A DNA stretch of 38,502 nt, taken from assembly GCA_017958305.1 (NCBI GenBank), contig JAGDCW010000180.1, positions 1 to 38,502 on the forward strand, written 5' to 3'. The notes below the pieces were generated by a model. It was not told where the DNA came from. It was given only the letters and a program-made list of their open reading frames with translations, and searched no databases. A program made the translations under genes and the position numbers. Positions 17,022 through 24,942 of this stretch are shown here, piece after piece; the stretch's first letter is position 1, and every line of letters begins with the position of its first letter. The stretch is from Bacteroidales bacterium. GTDB lineage: Bacteria > Bacteroidota > Bacteroidia > Bacteroidales > UBA1402.

Positions 17022-18110
17022 ATGACAGAACTATCGGCCAACACCACACTCAAGCGTGTTCCTACCGAACACCATGCCTCTTTCTATCAACTACAGACCG
17101 AAGGCCTGCACAACGAATACTACATCATCAGCAGCGAAGGAACCCGCCGGCTGATGTCCTCTCCCGAAGTGGTCGGATACGAATCCTATCTGGCCATGCA
17201 GAGTTCCACCACCGCTGCCCTGCGCTCCCTGTTCCGCAAACAAAAGAAGGAGAAGGTGGACATCCTCACCATCCTGCGCGGCGGTTTGAACTATCCCCTG
17301 GAAGAATGCTGCTACAAGGCCGGCCTGAAGGTTCCCAACATGAATTTCATCTCTTGTGAGCGGACCATCAAGGACGGAGTCATCACCGGCCTGGACATCA
17401 AATACGAGAAGCTGCACATCGCCAAAGGCGTCACCATGATGATCGGCGACATCATCGCCACGGGCGATACCCTGCGCATGTGCCTGCACGAGATCGTCGA
17501 TTTCTTCTACCAGCACGGAGGTTCCATCAAGCGCATCATCTTCTTCACCATCGGGGGCACCAAGGCCATCGAGGTGATGGAAGACCTGGCCGGGCACCTC
17601 AGGGAGCGCTTCCCCGAATTCGAGTGCTTCCAGTGCGTCTTCTACGAAGGCATTTTCACCATTTACCAGGACAAAGGCGTGACGGGGGTCAACGTCCCCG
17701 AAATCGATTTCGGCTGGAAGGGGGGTGTCATATCGCCCGAGTTCCGCCACTATATGCTTTCCTACAGCGAGAACGCCCTGTTCGAGAAATGCATCATCTA
17801 CGACGGCGGCGCCCGGCGCTACGAGATACCGGTGCACTACGAAGAAGTGATCGGCTATTGGAAAGACCTGCTGGCCGTCTCCGACAAAGCCGATTTCCAG
17901 GCCTTCATCGCCGAGAAAATCGGGTATGAAAGACATCTCTCCTACGAAGACTGGCTCAAAGTGACCTATTTCAACGGCCTGAACAACCTGCGTCCGCTCT
18001 ACCTGCAGGAGCGGGCCTTTGTGGCGCGTGCCTCCCGTCGCAAACTGAAGGACATCTGCCGGCAGCGGATCAGGGAAGTCAAAAAAACTCTCGGAAAATA
18101 CATCATCTAA
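17022..18110 (+). CDS. Phosphoribosyltransferase-like protein, divergent
   Basis: 362 residues. The central part looks like a type I phosphoribosyltransferase: ILTILRGGLNYPLEECC (82-98) resembles the 'ILRxGL' loop of uracil/other PRTases, and MMIGDIIATGDTL (139-151) resembles the PRPP-binding loop 'V-D-D-x-x-A-T-G-x-T'. The first of the two usual acidic residues is Gly here (GDIIATG). About 170 residues follow the core (FGWKGGVISPEFRHYML, then the basic C-terminus RRKLKDICRQRIREVKK), longer than any standard nucleobase PRTase. Ten bases downstream is a cytosine permease gene, so a salvage role for an imported base is the best guess; the real substrate is unknown. Confidence 0.7.
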   Translation: MTELSANTTLKRVPTEHHASFYQLQTEGLHNEYYIISSEGTRRLMSSPEVVGYESYLAMQSSTTAALRSLFRKQKKEKVDILTILRGGLNYPLEECCYKAGLKVPNMNFISCERTIKDGVITGLDIKYEKLHIAKGVTMMIGDIIATGDTLRMCLHEIVDFFYQHGGSIKRIIFFTIGGTKAIEVMEDLAGHLRERFPEFECFQCVFYEGIFTIYQDKGVTGVNVPEIDFGWKGGVISPEFRHYMLSYSENALFEKCIIYDGGARRYEIPVHYEEVIGYWKDLLAVSDKADFQAFIAEKIGYERHLSYEDWLKVTYFNGLNNLRPLYLQERAFVARASRRKLKDICRQRIREVKKTLGKYII

Positions 18111-18120
18111 TCTTTTTCAT

Positions 18121-19374
18121 ATGAATACGACTAAAACCAACGATGCGGACTACACAACCGGAAAGGTTGCATCGCAAGGCCGCAAAAGCAATTTGAGCAT
18201 GTTTATGATCATGCTGGGTTTCACCTTCTTCTCAGCCAGTATGTGGGCCGGACAGAACCTGGCCGGCGGATTGGACTTCTGGGGCTTCTGTGCCGCCCTG
18301 TTGCTGGGTGGCGCCATCCTGGGAGCCTATACCGGCACCCTCGGCTATATCGGCGCCGAGAGCGGTCTGACACTTGACATGCTGGCCCAGCGCAGTTTCG
18401 GCAAAAAAGGCAGTTGGCTGCCCAGCGCCATGATCAGCTTCACGCAGATCGGCTGGTTCGGTGTCGGCCTGGCCATGTTTGCCATTCCCGTCGCCAAAGA
18501 AGTCATGCACCTGGACGTCACGCCCGATTCCATGCCCTGGCAGGGTTATGCCCTGGTTGTCGTGGCCGGTATCCTGATGACATCAACAGCCTACTTCGGC
18601 ATCAAGAGCCTGACCCTGATCAGCTACATCGCCGTGCCCCTGGTTGCCATTCTCGGCACCGTGGCCATGATCATGGCCGTCAATCGCGGTGACGCCGGTC
18701 TGGTAGAGCAGTTCTCACGCGGTGCCAAGGACATGTCGGTCATCGCCGGCGCCGGCCTGGTCATCGGCAGCTTCGTCTCGGGCGGTACGGCCACACCCAA
18801 CTTCACCCGTTTTGCCAAGAACGGCAAGGTGGGCCTGTGGGTCACCGTGGTCGCCTTCTTCCTGGGCAACAGCCTGATGTTCTTCTTCGGAGCTGTTTCG
18901 AGCATCTATGTGGGCGGTAACGACATCTTCGAAGTCATGCTCAACCTCAACCTGTTTTACATCGCCATCCTTGTGCTGGGCCTCAACATCTGGACCACCA
19001 ACGACAACGCCTTGTATTCCGGTGGTTTGGGACTGTCCAACATCTTCGGTTTGAGCAAGAAGACCATGGTGCTTATTTCCGGCATCCTGGGCACAGTGGC
19101 TGCCGTATGGCTCTACTGGAATTTCTGCGGCTGGCTCAACGTGCTCAACTGCACCCTGCCTCCCGTCGGCATCATTCTGGTGCTCAGCTATTTCATGAAC
19201 CGCAAGGCTTATCTCAACGATGAAATGAAGATAGTCCAGGTCAACTGGTGGGCCGTAGCCGGCGTCGTCCTGGGTGCCGTCGTGGCCAACCTGGTCAAGT
19301 GGGGTATTCCCTCCATCAACGGCATGGTCACCGCTGCCATCCTCTTTGTCATCGGCGAAAAGATCCGCAAATAA
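18121..19374 (+). CDS. codB: Cytosine/purine permease, NCS1 family (CodB-like)
   Basis: 417 residues with about 12 hydrophobic segments. NCS1/CodB features are seen: SASMWAGQNLAGGLDF in the first helix region, ISFTQIGWFGVGLAMFAIP, the conserved GSFVSGGTATPNFTRFAKN, and WTTNDNALYSGGLGLSNIF. It is an inner-membrane importer of cytosine or a related base, coupled to H+ or Na+. No cytosine deaminase lies nearby; its only operon partner is the phosphoribosyltransferase-like gene 10 bases upstream. The unit ends at the hairpin 19393-19432. Confidence 0.88.
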   Translation: MNTTKTNDADYTTGKVASQGRKSNLSMFMIMLGFTFFSASMWAGQNLAGGLDFWGFCAALLLGGAILGAYTGTLGYIGAESGLTLDMLAQRSFGKKGSWLPSAMISFTQIGWFGVGLAMFAIPVAKEVMHLDVTPDSMPWQGYALVVVAGILMTSTAYFGIKSLTLISYIAVPLVAILGTVAMIMAVNRGDAGLVEQFSRGAKDMSVIAGAGLVIGSFVSGGTATPNFTRFAKNGKVGLWVTVVAFFLGNSLMFFFGAVSSIYVGGNDIFEVMLNLNLFYIAILVLGLNIWTTNDNALYSGGLGLSNIFGLSKKTMVLISGILGTVAAVWLYWNFCGWLNVLNCTLPPVGIILVLSYFMNRKAYLNDEMKIVQVNWWAVAGVVLGAVVANLVKWGIPSINGMVTAAILFVIGEKIRK

Positions 19375-19392
19375 TCCCTTTGCCCCATAATG

Positions 19393-19432
19393 AGACAGGG
19401 CGGCTCCTTTGCGGGCCGCCCTGTCTATTTTA
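19393..19432 (+). terminator. Rho-independent terminator after the permease
   Basis: A 12-base perfect stem, AGACAGGGCGGC (19393-19404) with GCCGCCCTGTCT (19415-19426), then ATTTTA. It sits between two converging genes, and may work weakly on the minus strand as well. Confidence 0.85.
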
Positions 19433-19444
19433 TCCCGATCCGGA

Positions 19445-20098
19445 CTAAACGATCATGCCGTCCTTCATTTCGATGATGCGGTCGGTGAGGGCGGCCATCT
19501 CCCGGTCGTGGGTGACAATGACAAAGGTTTGGCCAAACTGGTCGCGCAGGTCAAAAAACAGACGGTGCAGGGAAGCCTTGTTGGCCGAGTCGAGACTGCC
19601 GGAGGGTTCGTCGGCAAAGACCACCTTGGGCCGGTTCACCAGCGAACGGGCCACGGCCACGCGCTGACGCTCTCCGCCGGAAAGTTCGGCAGGCTTGTGC
19701 TGGCAACGGTCGGAGAGGTGCATGTAGTCGAGGATTTCCCGGGCCCGCTGTTCGGCCTCCTTTTTGCTGCGACCGGCAATCAGGGCCGGCAAGCAGACAT
19801 TTTCCAAGGCGGTGAACTCGGGCAGCAATTGATGGAACTGGAAGACAAAGCCGATGTGGCGGTTGCGGAAAGCGGCCCGGGCCTTGTCGCCCAGACGCGA
19901 CACCTCCTGCCCGTCAATGACCACCCGGCCGCGATCGGCCCGGTCCAGGGTGCCCAGAATCTGGAGCAGCGTGGTCTTGCCTGCCCCGCTGGGACCGACA
20001 ATGGAGACAACCTCGCCTTTTTCGACACTGACGCTGAGTCCGCGCAGGACGTGCAGATCGCCAAAACTCTTGTGGATATCCGTTGCTTCGATGATCAT
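19445..20098 (-). CDS. lolD: LolD-type ABC transporter ATP-binding protein
   Basis: 217 residues, a stand-alone nucleotide-binding subunit of the MacB/LolD class. Walker A is at residues 35-43 (GPSGAGKTT), the Q-loop in [18 protein letters not shown], the signature [15 protein letters not shown], Walker [13 protein letters not shown] and the switch His in [10 protein letters not shown]. The [16 protein letters not shown] stretch is typical of LolD. It powers lipoprotein release with LolC/E-type permeases; a candidate partner is at 11707-12936. Its start overlaps the stop of the antiporter gene (ATGA). Confidence 0.88.
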   Translation of the reverse strand: MIIEATDIHKSFGDLHVLRGLSVSVEKGEVVSIVGPSGAGKTTLLQILGTLDRADRGRVVIDGQEVSRLGDKARAAFRNRHIGFVFQFHQLLPEFTALENVCLPALIAGRSKKEAEQRAREILDYMHLSDRCQHKPAELSGGERQRVAVARSLVNRPKVVFADEPSGSLDSANKASLHRLFFDLRDQFGQTFVIVTHDREMAALTDRIIEMKDGMIV

Positions 20099-22182
20099 AT
20101 ATTCTTTTTCTTGGATTTCAGTTCGATAGGTCCCGAATAGGTCGTCATGTTCTGCATATACAGACGCTGTTCGGGGAAGACAAAGGCCACCGTACGGTCG
20201 GGGAAGGTGGAGGCTATCATCGTGGGCATGTTCTCCAGCGAAGCATCGTAGGAGACACCGTCACGACGGGAAAGCACGAACATCAGCAGACTGTCGGGGG
20301 GCAGGTTGTCCACCAGCATGGGAATGTTCTGCCAATTGTGCCAGTCGTTGTATTCGACCGTCAAGTCGGGATAATGACGGGCCTTCAGGCGGCGCACATG
20401 CTGAAGGGTGGCCGGATGACCGTAGAGGATGAGCGGACAACCCAGGTTGCGGCACAACAACGAACAGCGCTTGATAAGCGAGCCGAAGCCGTGTTCATAT
20501 TCCGATTTCTCAGGCAGGAAGAGCACCACCGAGCGCCAGGATGCCGGACGCGACTTGAAACGGAAAATGTACAGATTGGTATGCACCTGTCCGATGAGCC
20601 GGTGCAGCCGGTTGCTGAACGGAGAGTCGGCACTGGAGGCGAAGTGGCTCATATACAAGATCACATCCGATATGGCGTATTCGCGCACCGCCTGCTTGAT
20701 ACCGGCCGTCACATCCGAGTCGAAACGCATGATCTGGTGGAAATCGGCATCCATCGAGGCTGCATACTGGGCGCTCATGTTGAGCAGGTTGCTGCACTGT
20801 TTGCGATCGGCCCCCGTATCGTCCTCCACCACACTCAGGGCGTAGAGCGCGTCCTGGGGATTGCGGCAGAAAGCGGCCGTCTGGACCAGGTATTCGATGA
20901 TTTTCGGATTGGCCACGGGGATGAGGATATGCGCCGCATCCTGCCGGTCCACTTCCTTTTCGTCCTTTTCGAGCATCATTCGCCGGGCGGCCCGTTCCGT
21001 CACCACAGGACTCACCAGGCAGCAAATCAGAATCATGATGACACTGCCGTTGAGCACCGATTCGCCGAGCAGGCGGACGGGCGTGCCATCGTCCTGGTAG
21101 CCGACAATGATATGATAGCCGACGGTCACCACGGCCAGCGTGACGGCCGCCCGGCCCGAAGTCAGGCCGAAAAGCAGCGAACCCTCGCTGGCGCGCATCT
21201 TGAACAGCCATTGCGAGGATTTGGCCGCCAACCATTTGCCCACCAGCACCACGGTGGTCATCACCGCGGCCACCGCAATGCCCTCCCAACTCTGCACAAA
21301 GGAGCGCAGGTTGATCATCATGCCCACGCTGATGAGGAAATAAGGGAAAAACAAGGCATTGCCCACAAAACTCACCCGATTCATCAGGCTCGACAATTTC
21401 GGTATCTGGGCATTCAAGGCCAAGCCCACGAAGAAAGCGCCCAAGATGCCCTGGAATCCGGCCATCTCGGTGAGCAAAGCCCCCAGAAAGGCCATGGCCA
21501 GCACCATGACAAAACGCAGCACCCCGTCGGCATAGCGGTTCAGGAACCAACGGCACAGACGGGGCAACACATAGAAGATGATGCCCAAGGCGGCTGCCAG
21601 TTTGAGCACCATGCCCAGCCAGCGTTCACTCGAACCGTTGTCCTGAAAGTGGCAATCCACCCCGGCCAATAGGAACATGGCCAGCGTCACTGCCACCACC
21701 GTGCCGCCCACGGCGATGTTCACCGCCGAGCGGTTGGCCAGGCCGTAACGACTGATGATGGGGAAGGAAACCAGCGTATGCGAAGCAAAGACGCTCATCA
21801 GCAGCACGGCCGACATCAAACCAAAATGCAACAGCCAGAGCGAAGAGGCCAAGCCCAGCAGGGCCGGCAGCGAAAAGGTGATGAGGCCGAAGGCCAGACT
21901 GCGGCCCAGGTTCTTGCGCAAATCCTGGATGTCGATTTCCAGGCCGGCCAGGAACATGATGTAGAAAAGGCCCACCTGGCCAAAGACATCGATGCTGCGA
22001 TCGAAGGGCAGGATGTTCAGGGCATAGGGGCCCAGCAACAGGCCGGCCAGGATCATGCCGACAATATGGGGGATGTGCAGACGTCGCATCAGCATCGGCG
22101 CCAGCAGGATGATCAGCAAAACCGTCAGGAAAACGGCTATCGGATTGACGATAGGAAAGGTGATGCCGAGTAATGGATCCAT
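20095..22182 (-). CDS. CPA2-type cation/proton antiporter with C-terminal soluble domain
   Basis: 695 residues from the ATG at 22182. About residues 5-400 hold 12 or so membrane helices of a Na+/H+ or K+/H+ exchanger ([52 protein letters not shown]). After [12 protein letters not shown] the remaining 270 residues are soluble and resemble paired universal-stress-protein-like folds ([39 protein letters not shown]). This layout is common in Bacteroidota exchangers; the domain may sense nucleotides or ions. Exchanged ion unknown. It is followed by lolD with a 4-base overlap. Confidence 0.87.
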   Translation of the reverse strand: MDPLLGITFPIVNPIAVFLTVLLIILLAPMLMRRLHIPHIVGMILAGLLLGPYALNILPFDRSIDVFGQVGLFYIMFLAGLEIDIQDLRKNLGRSLAFGLITFSLPALLGLASSLWLLHFGLMSAVLLMSVFASHTLVSFPIISRYGLANRSAVNIAVGGTVVAVTLAMFLLAGVDCHFQDNGSSERWLGMVLKLAAALGIIFYVLPRLCRWFLNRYADGVLRFVMVLAMAFLGALLTEMAGFQGILGAFFVGLALNAQIPKLSSLMNRVSFVGNALFFPYFLISVGMMINLRSFVQSWEGIAVAAVMTTVVLVGKWLAAKSSQWLFKMRASEGSLLFGLTSGRAAVTLAVVTVGYHIIVGYQDDGTPVRLLGESVLNGSVIMILICCLVSPVVTERAARRMMLEKDEKEVDRQDAAHILIPVANPKIIEYLVQTAAFCRNPQDALYALSVVEDDTGADRKQCSNLLNMSAQYAASMDADFHQIMRFDSDVTAGIKQAVREYAISDVILYMSHFASSADSPFSNRLHRLIGQVHTNLYIFRFKSRPASWRSVVLFLPEKSEYEHGFGSLIKRCSLLCRNLGCPLILYGHPATLQHVRRLKARHYPDLTVEYNDWHNWQNIPMLVDNLPPDSLLMFVLSRRDGVSYDASLENMPTMIASTFPDRTVAFVFPEQRLYMQNMTTYSGPIELKSKKKNI

Positions 22183-22200
22183 GCCCCTGAATTGTGAGGG

Positions 22201-22232
22201 CAAAAGTAATGCAAAGGCGGTAAAACAACAAA
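22201..22232 (-). promoter_or_regulatory. Predicted promoter of the antiporter-lolD operon
   Basis: The minus strand reads TTTG (22229-22232), a 20-base spacer, then a perfect TACTTTTG (22201-22208). The antiporter ATG lies 18 bases further on, so the leader is short. The preceding gene ends at 22236, just upstream of the -33 element. Confidence 0.7.
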
Positions 22233-22235
22233 TTT

Positions 22236-23222
22236 TCAGGGCTGTACAGCCACCACAAAAAACTGTCTGAACACCTGCCCCTCTGCCGTGTGGCATTGTG
22301 CCCTCACCAGGTAGCGGCCGAAGGGGACCGCGCGCCCCTCGTCGTCGAGGCCCGACCAGCATACAAGGCCTTCCCCGCCCAGCAGCAGGTTGTCGGCCAG
22401 GGTGCAGCAGGGCACCGACACCTGGTCGTAAACTGTCACATTGGCCACACAGCCGACGGTGAACCTGTAGTGGAGCCGCCACTGGCTGTCGGTGCCCAAA
22501 CGCCGCGGATAAAACACCTCCGAGGAAGCATGGAACCTGTTTTCGGAAGCTTCGGGGAGAAGGGGCCAGGGACGGTATTGCGTGTTTTGCCGGCCCGGAC
22601 TGCCGAAACCGCCATCGGCCGCCGCCGAAGTCCAGGAAGCCGGATCGGCCGATGAGAGGAGCGGATGCAGTTTTTCCAAAGCAATGCCTTCCCTGACCGC
22701 CACCAGGGGATGGTGCAGGTATTTGTCATAGGGGAACTCATCGACGATTCGACCCGCCTGGTCGGTCAACACCACACAACCCGATTCGTTGGGATAGGAC
22801 GGAAAACCCTTGATTTGCAAGCGAAGGCTGTCGGATGGGCAGCCGTAGTCGGCCGCCACCCGGGCCGTGTCGCCGCTGAGCAGGCAATAGCCGCCCGGTT
22901 TCAGACAGCAGACCCCGGTACTGAGCCGCTTGCCTGTCCCCAGCACTCCGGCGGCATTGCGATTGGCCAGGAAAAAAGCGGAAAGATCGACTGTTTCGCG
23001 GGAAACATTCACGATTTCCACATAATCGGCCCCGTCGCCCAGGGGGTCGAAGAGCAGTTCGTTGATGCTAAGAAGGGACGGAAATGTATTTTTATCGAAT
23101 TCCTCCACACTTGCCGAATCAAGATCATTCGACTGATTATCAAAATAATTCCTATCGCCCAAAGGCGTACAAGAAATGCATATAAACCACATTATGCATA
23201 ACTTTCTCATTATTCTTCCCAT
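22236..23222 (-). CDS. Lamin-tail-domain protein with FlgD-like C-terminal fold
   Basis: 328 residues. A hydrophobic N-terminus (MRKLCIMWFICISC) suggests a signal peptide; the Cys could be lipidated, but position -3 is Cys rather than Leu, so this is uncertain. Residues about 48-165 are a lamin-tail domain: LLSINELLFDPLGDGADYVE, then VNVSRETVDLSAFFLANRN. The C-terminus (VCWSGLDDEGRAVPFGRYLV) is like the FlgD Ig-like fold that ends many secreted Bacteroidota proteins, but it lacks a clear type IX sorting motif. Function unknown, probably surface or periplasmic. An in-frame ATG at 23210 is an alternative start. Single-gene unit. Confidence 0.75.
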   Translation of the reverse strand: MGRIMRKLCIMWFICISCTPLGDRNYFDNQSNDLDSASVEEFDKNTFPSLLSINELLFDPLGDGADYVEIVNVSRETVDLSAFFLANRNAAGVLGTGKRLSTGVCCLKPGGYCLLSGDTARVAADYGCPSDSLRLQIKGFPSYPNESGCVVLTDQAGRIVDEFPYDKYLHHPLVAVREGIALEKLHPLLSSADPASWTSAAADGGFGSPGRQNTQYRPWPLLPEASENRFHASSEVFYPRRLGTDSQWRLHYRFTVGCVANVTVYDQVSVPCCTLADNLLLGGEGLVCWSGLDDEGRAVPFGRYLVRAQCHTAEGQVFRQFFVVAVQP

Positions 23223-23239
23223 GGTATTCCAATTTTTTC

Positions 23240-23247
23240 TAACTTTG
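23240..23247 (+). promoter_or_regulatory. Possible -7 element for asd
   Basis: TAACTTTG is a perfect -7 match, about 75 bases before the asd ATG at 23322. No TTTG is seen 19-21 bases upstream, so confidence is limited. Confidence 0.4.
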
Positions 23248-23265
23248 CAGCAACATTCCAGGGCA

Positions 23266-23273
23266 CAAAAGTA
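23266..23273 (-). promoter_or_regulatory. Possible -7 element for the lamin-tail gene
   Basis: The minus strand reads TACTTTTG, a perfect -7 match 43 bases before the ATG at 23222. The nearest upstream TTTG has a 25-base spacer, longer than the norm. The site lies downstream of the asd -7 element, so the two transcripts would overlap at their 5' ends. Confidence 0.4.
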
Positions 23274-23321
23274 ATGGCTGGAATTGTTATAATGAGAACA
23301 AAAAATTAATATTATCCTAAC

Positions 23322-24323
23322 ATGAAAATCGCCATTGTCGGCGTCAGCGGCGCCGTAGGTCAGGAATTCCTGAAAGTCTTAGCGGAAAGAGATTTCCCCA
23401 TCGATGACCTGGTACTGTTCGGTTCTTCGCGCAGTGCCGGCCGTGTTTACTCCTTCAAAGGCAAAGACTATACCGTCAAGGAACTCCGACACAACGACGA
23501 CTTCAAAGGCATCGACATTGCCTTCACATCGGCCGGGGCCGGCACTTCCAAGGAATTTGCCGAGACCATCACCAAATACGGTGCCGTCATGATCGACAAT
23601 TCCAGCGCTTTCCGCATGGACAGCGACGTGCCCCTGGTGGTACCCGAAGTGAATCCCCAGGATGCCCTGGTCCGTCCCAGAGGCATCATTGCCAACCCCA
23701 ACTGCACCACCATCCAGATGGTCGTGGCCCTGAAAGCCATCGAAAACCTGAGTCATATCAAACGGGTGCATGTGGCCACCTACCAGGCGGCCAGCGGCGC
23801 CGGCGCCACCGCCATGAAAGAACTCACCGAGCAGTACGCACAACTGGTACGCGGCGAGCAGCCCACCGTCGAGAAATTCTTCTACCAGCTGGCCTACAAC
23901 CTGATCCCCCAGGTGGACGTGTTCACCGAAAACGGCTACACCAAGGAGGAAATGAAGATGTACAACGAGACCCGCAAGATCATGCACTCCGACGTGGAAG
24001 TCAGTGCCACCTGCGTGCGCGTTCCCGTGCTGCGCGCCCATAGCGAAAGCGTCTGGATCGAAACCGAGCGGCCCGTCTCCGTCGAAGAGGCACGCAAAGC
24101 GTTCTCAGAAGGTGAAGGTTTGGTCTTGCAGGACAATCCAGCCGAAAAATCCTATCCCATGCCCCTGTTCCTTTCGGGCCAGGATCCCGTCTATGTGGGT
24201 CGCATCCGCAAAGACTTGAGCAACCCCAACGGTTTGACGTTCTGGTTGGTCGGCGACCAGATCAAGAAAGGCGCCGCCCTGAACGCCGTCCAAATTGCCG
24301 AATACCTGGTCAAGCAGGCCTGA
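23322..24323 (+). CDS. asd: Aspartate-semialdehyde dehydrogenase
   Basis: 333 residues. The NADP-binding Rossmann motif opens the protein ([15 protein letters not shown]), FGSSRSAG is the cofactor-phosphate loop, the catalytic Cys is C128 in ANPNCTTIQ, the active-site Gln lies in [18 protein letters not shown], and the base His in [12 protein letters not shown]. It makes aspartate semialdehyde for lysine, diaminopimelate, threonine and methionine. Transcribed alone; its stop is 7 bases from that of the converging FKBP gene. Confidence 0.97.
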   Translation: MKIAIVGVSGAVGQEFLKVLAERDFPIDDLVLFGSSRSAGRVYSFKGKDYTVKELRHNDDFKGIDIAFTSAGAGTSKEFAETITKYGAVMIDNSSAFRMDSDVPLVVPEVNPQDALVRPRGIIANPNCTTIQMVVALKAIENLSHIKRVHVATYQAASGAGATAMKELTEQYAQLVRGEQPTVEKFFYQLAYNLIPQVDVFTENGYTKEEMKMYNETRKIMHSDVEVSATCVRVPVLRAHSESVWIETERPVSVEEARKAFSEGEGLVLQDNPAEKSYPMPLFLSGQDPVYVGRIRKDLSNPNGLTFWLVGDQIKKGAALNAVQIAEYLVKQA

Positions 24324-24330
24324 CCGCTTC

Positions 24331-24864
24331 TCAGTCGGCCGCCGATTTGAGTTCGACTTTGAACACCAGGGTCGAATAGGCCGGTATCGTGGGCGTGGAA
24401 TAGAGGTAATCCATCGAACCGTAGCCCAGGTAATAGGGAATGTACACTTTCCACACCGAGCCCACCGGCATACGCTGCAACACATGGGTGAAACCCTCGA
24501 TGGTGGTGGTTCCCAAAGCAAAGGAAAGACTGCCGTCGTCAAACTGGCTGCCGTCGTAGAACCAACCGGTATAGGACATCTCTACCGTCTGTCCGATGAC
24601 CGGAATCGGGCCAGTGCCCCGACTCAACTCCCGATAATAGATGCCCGTGGCCGGCTGGGCCTGATAGGCGACCCCTTTGTCGGCTGCCAATTGCTCGTCG
24701 TTGATTTCCAAGGGGACAATACCGGCGGAATCCTTCAGGGAGGCCATGAATTTCTCGTTGTCTTGCCGCCAGCGACGCGACTCGCCGTCTTCCAGACAGG
24801 AGGATAGCAGCAGGGCAAAAAGGCCGGAAAGCAGCAGTATGGATGTTTTTCTGTTCATCTTCAT
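24331..24864 (-). CDS. FKBP-type peptidyl-prolyl cis-trans isomerase lipoprotein
   Basis: 177 residues. A lipoprotein signal peptide ends in the lipobox LLSSC (Cys23). A charged linker leads to an FKBP domain from about residue 85: [40 protein letters not shown] with the usual 'YG' turn, and [13 protein letters not shown] at the end. It probably catalyses proline isomerisation for folding exported proteins, anchored in the periplasm. Two in-frame ATGs (24864 and 24858) are possible; the first is used here. Confidence 0.92.
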   Translation of the reverse strand: MKMNRKTSILLLSGLFALLLSSCLEDGESRRWRQDNEKFMASLKDSAGIVPLEINDEQLAADKGVAYQAQPATGIYYRELSRGTGPIPVIGQTVEMSYTGWFYDGSQFDDGSLSFALGTTTIEGFTHVLQRMPVGSVWKVYIPYYLGYGSMDYLYSTPTIPAYSTLVFKVELKSAAD

Positions 24865-24867
24865 AAT

Positions 24868-24902
24868 TTTGAAGCAAAGGTAGTGTTTTATTTGTATTTT
24901 TG
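24868..24902 (+). promoter_or_regulatory. Possible promoter of the GH95 operon
   Basis: A perfect -7 element TATTTTTG (24895-24902) lies 40 bases before the GH95 ATG. The nearest TTTG (24868-24871) has a 23-base spacer, somewhat too long. It occupies the same bases as the FKBP promoter on the other strand. Confidence 0.45.
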
Positions 24903-24906
24903 CACA
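24875..24906 (-). promoter_or_regulatory. Predicted promoter of the FKBP lipoprotein gene
   Basis: The minus strand reads TGTG (24903-24906), a 20-base spacer, then a perfect TACCTTTG (24875-24882), 10 bases before the ATG at 24864. It interlocks with the promoter-like element of the divergent GH95 gene. Confidence 0.6.
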
Positions 24907-24942
24907 TTCAGTGTCGACACAACAAGCAATCAGCATTCCAAG

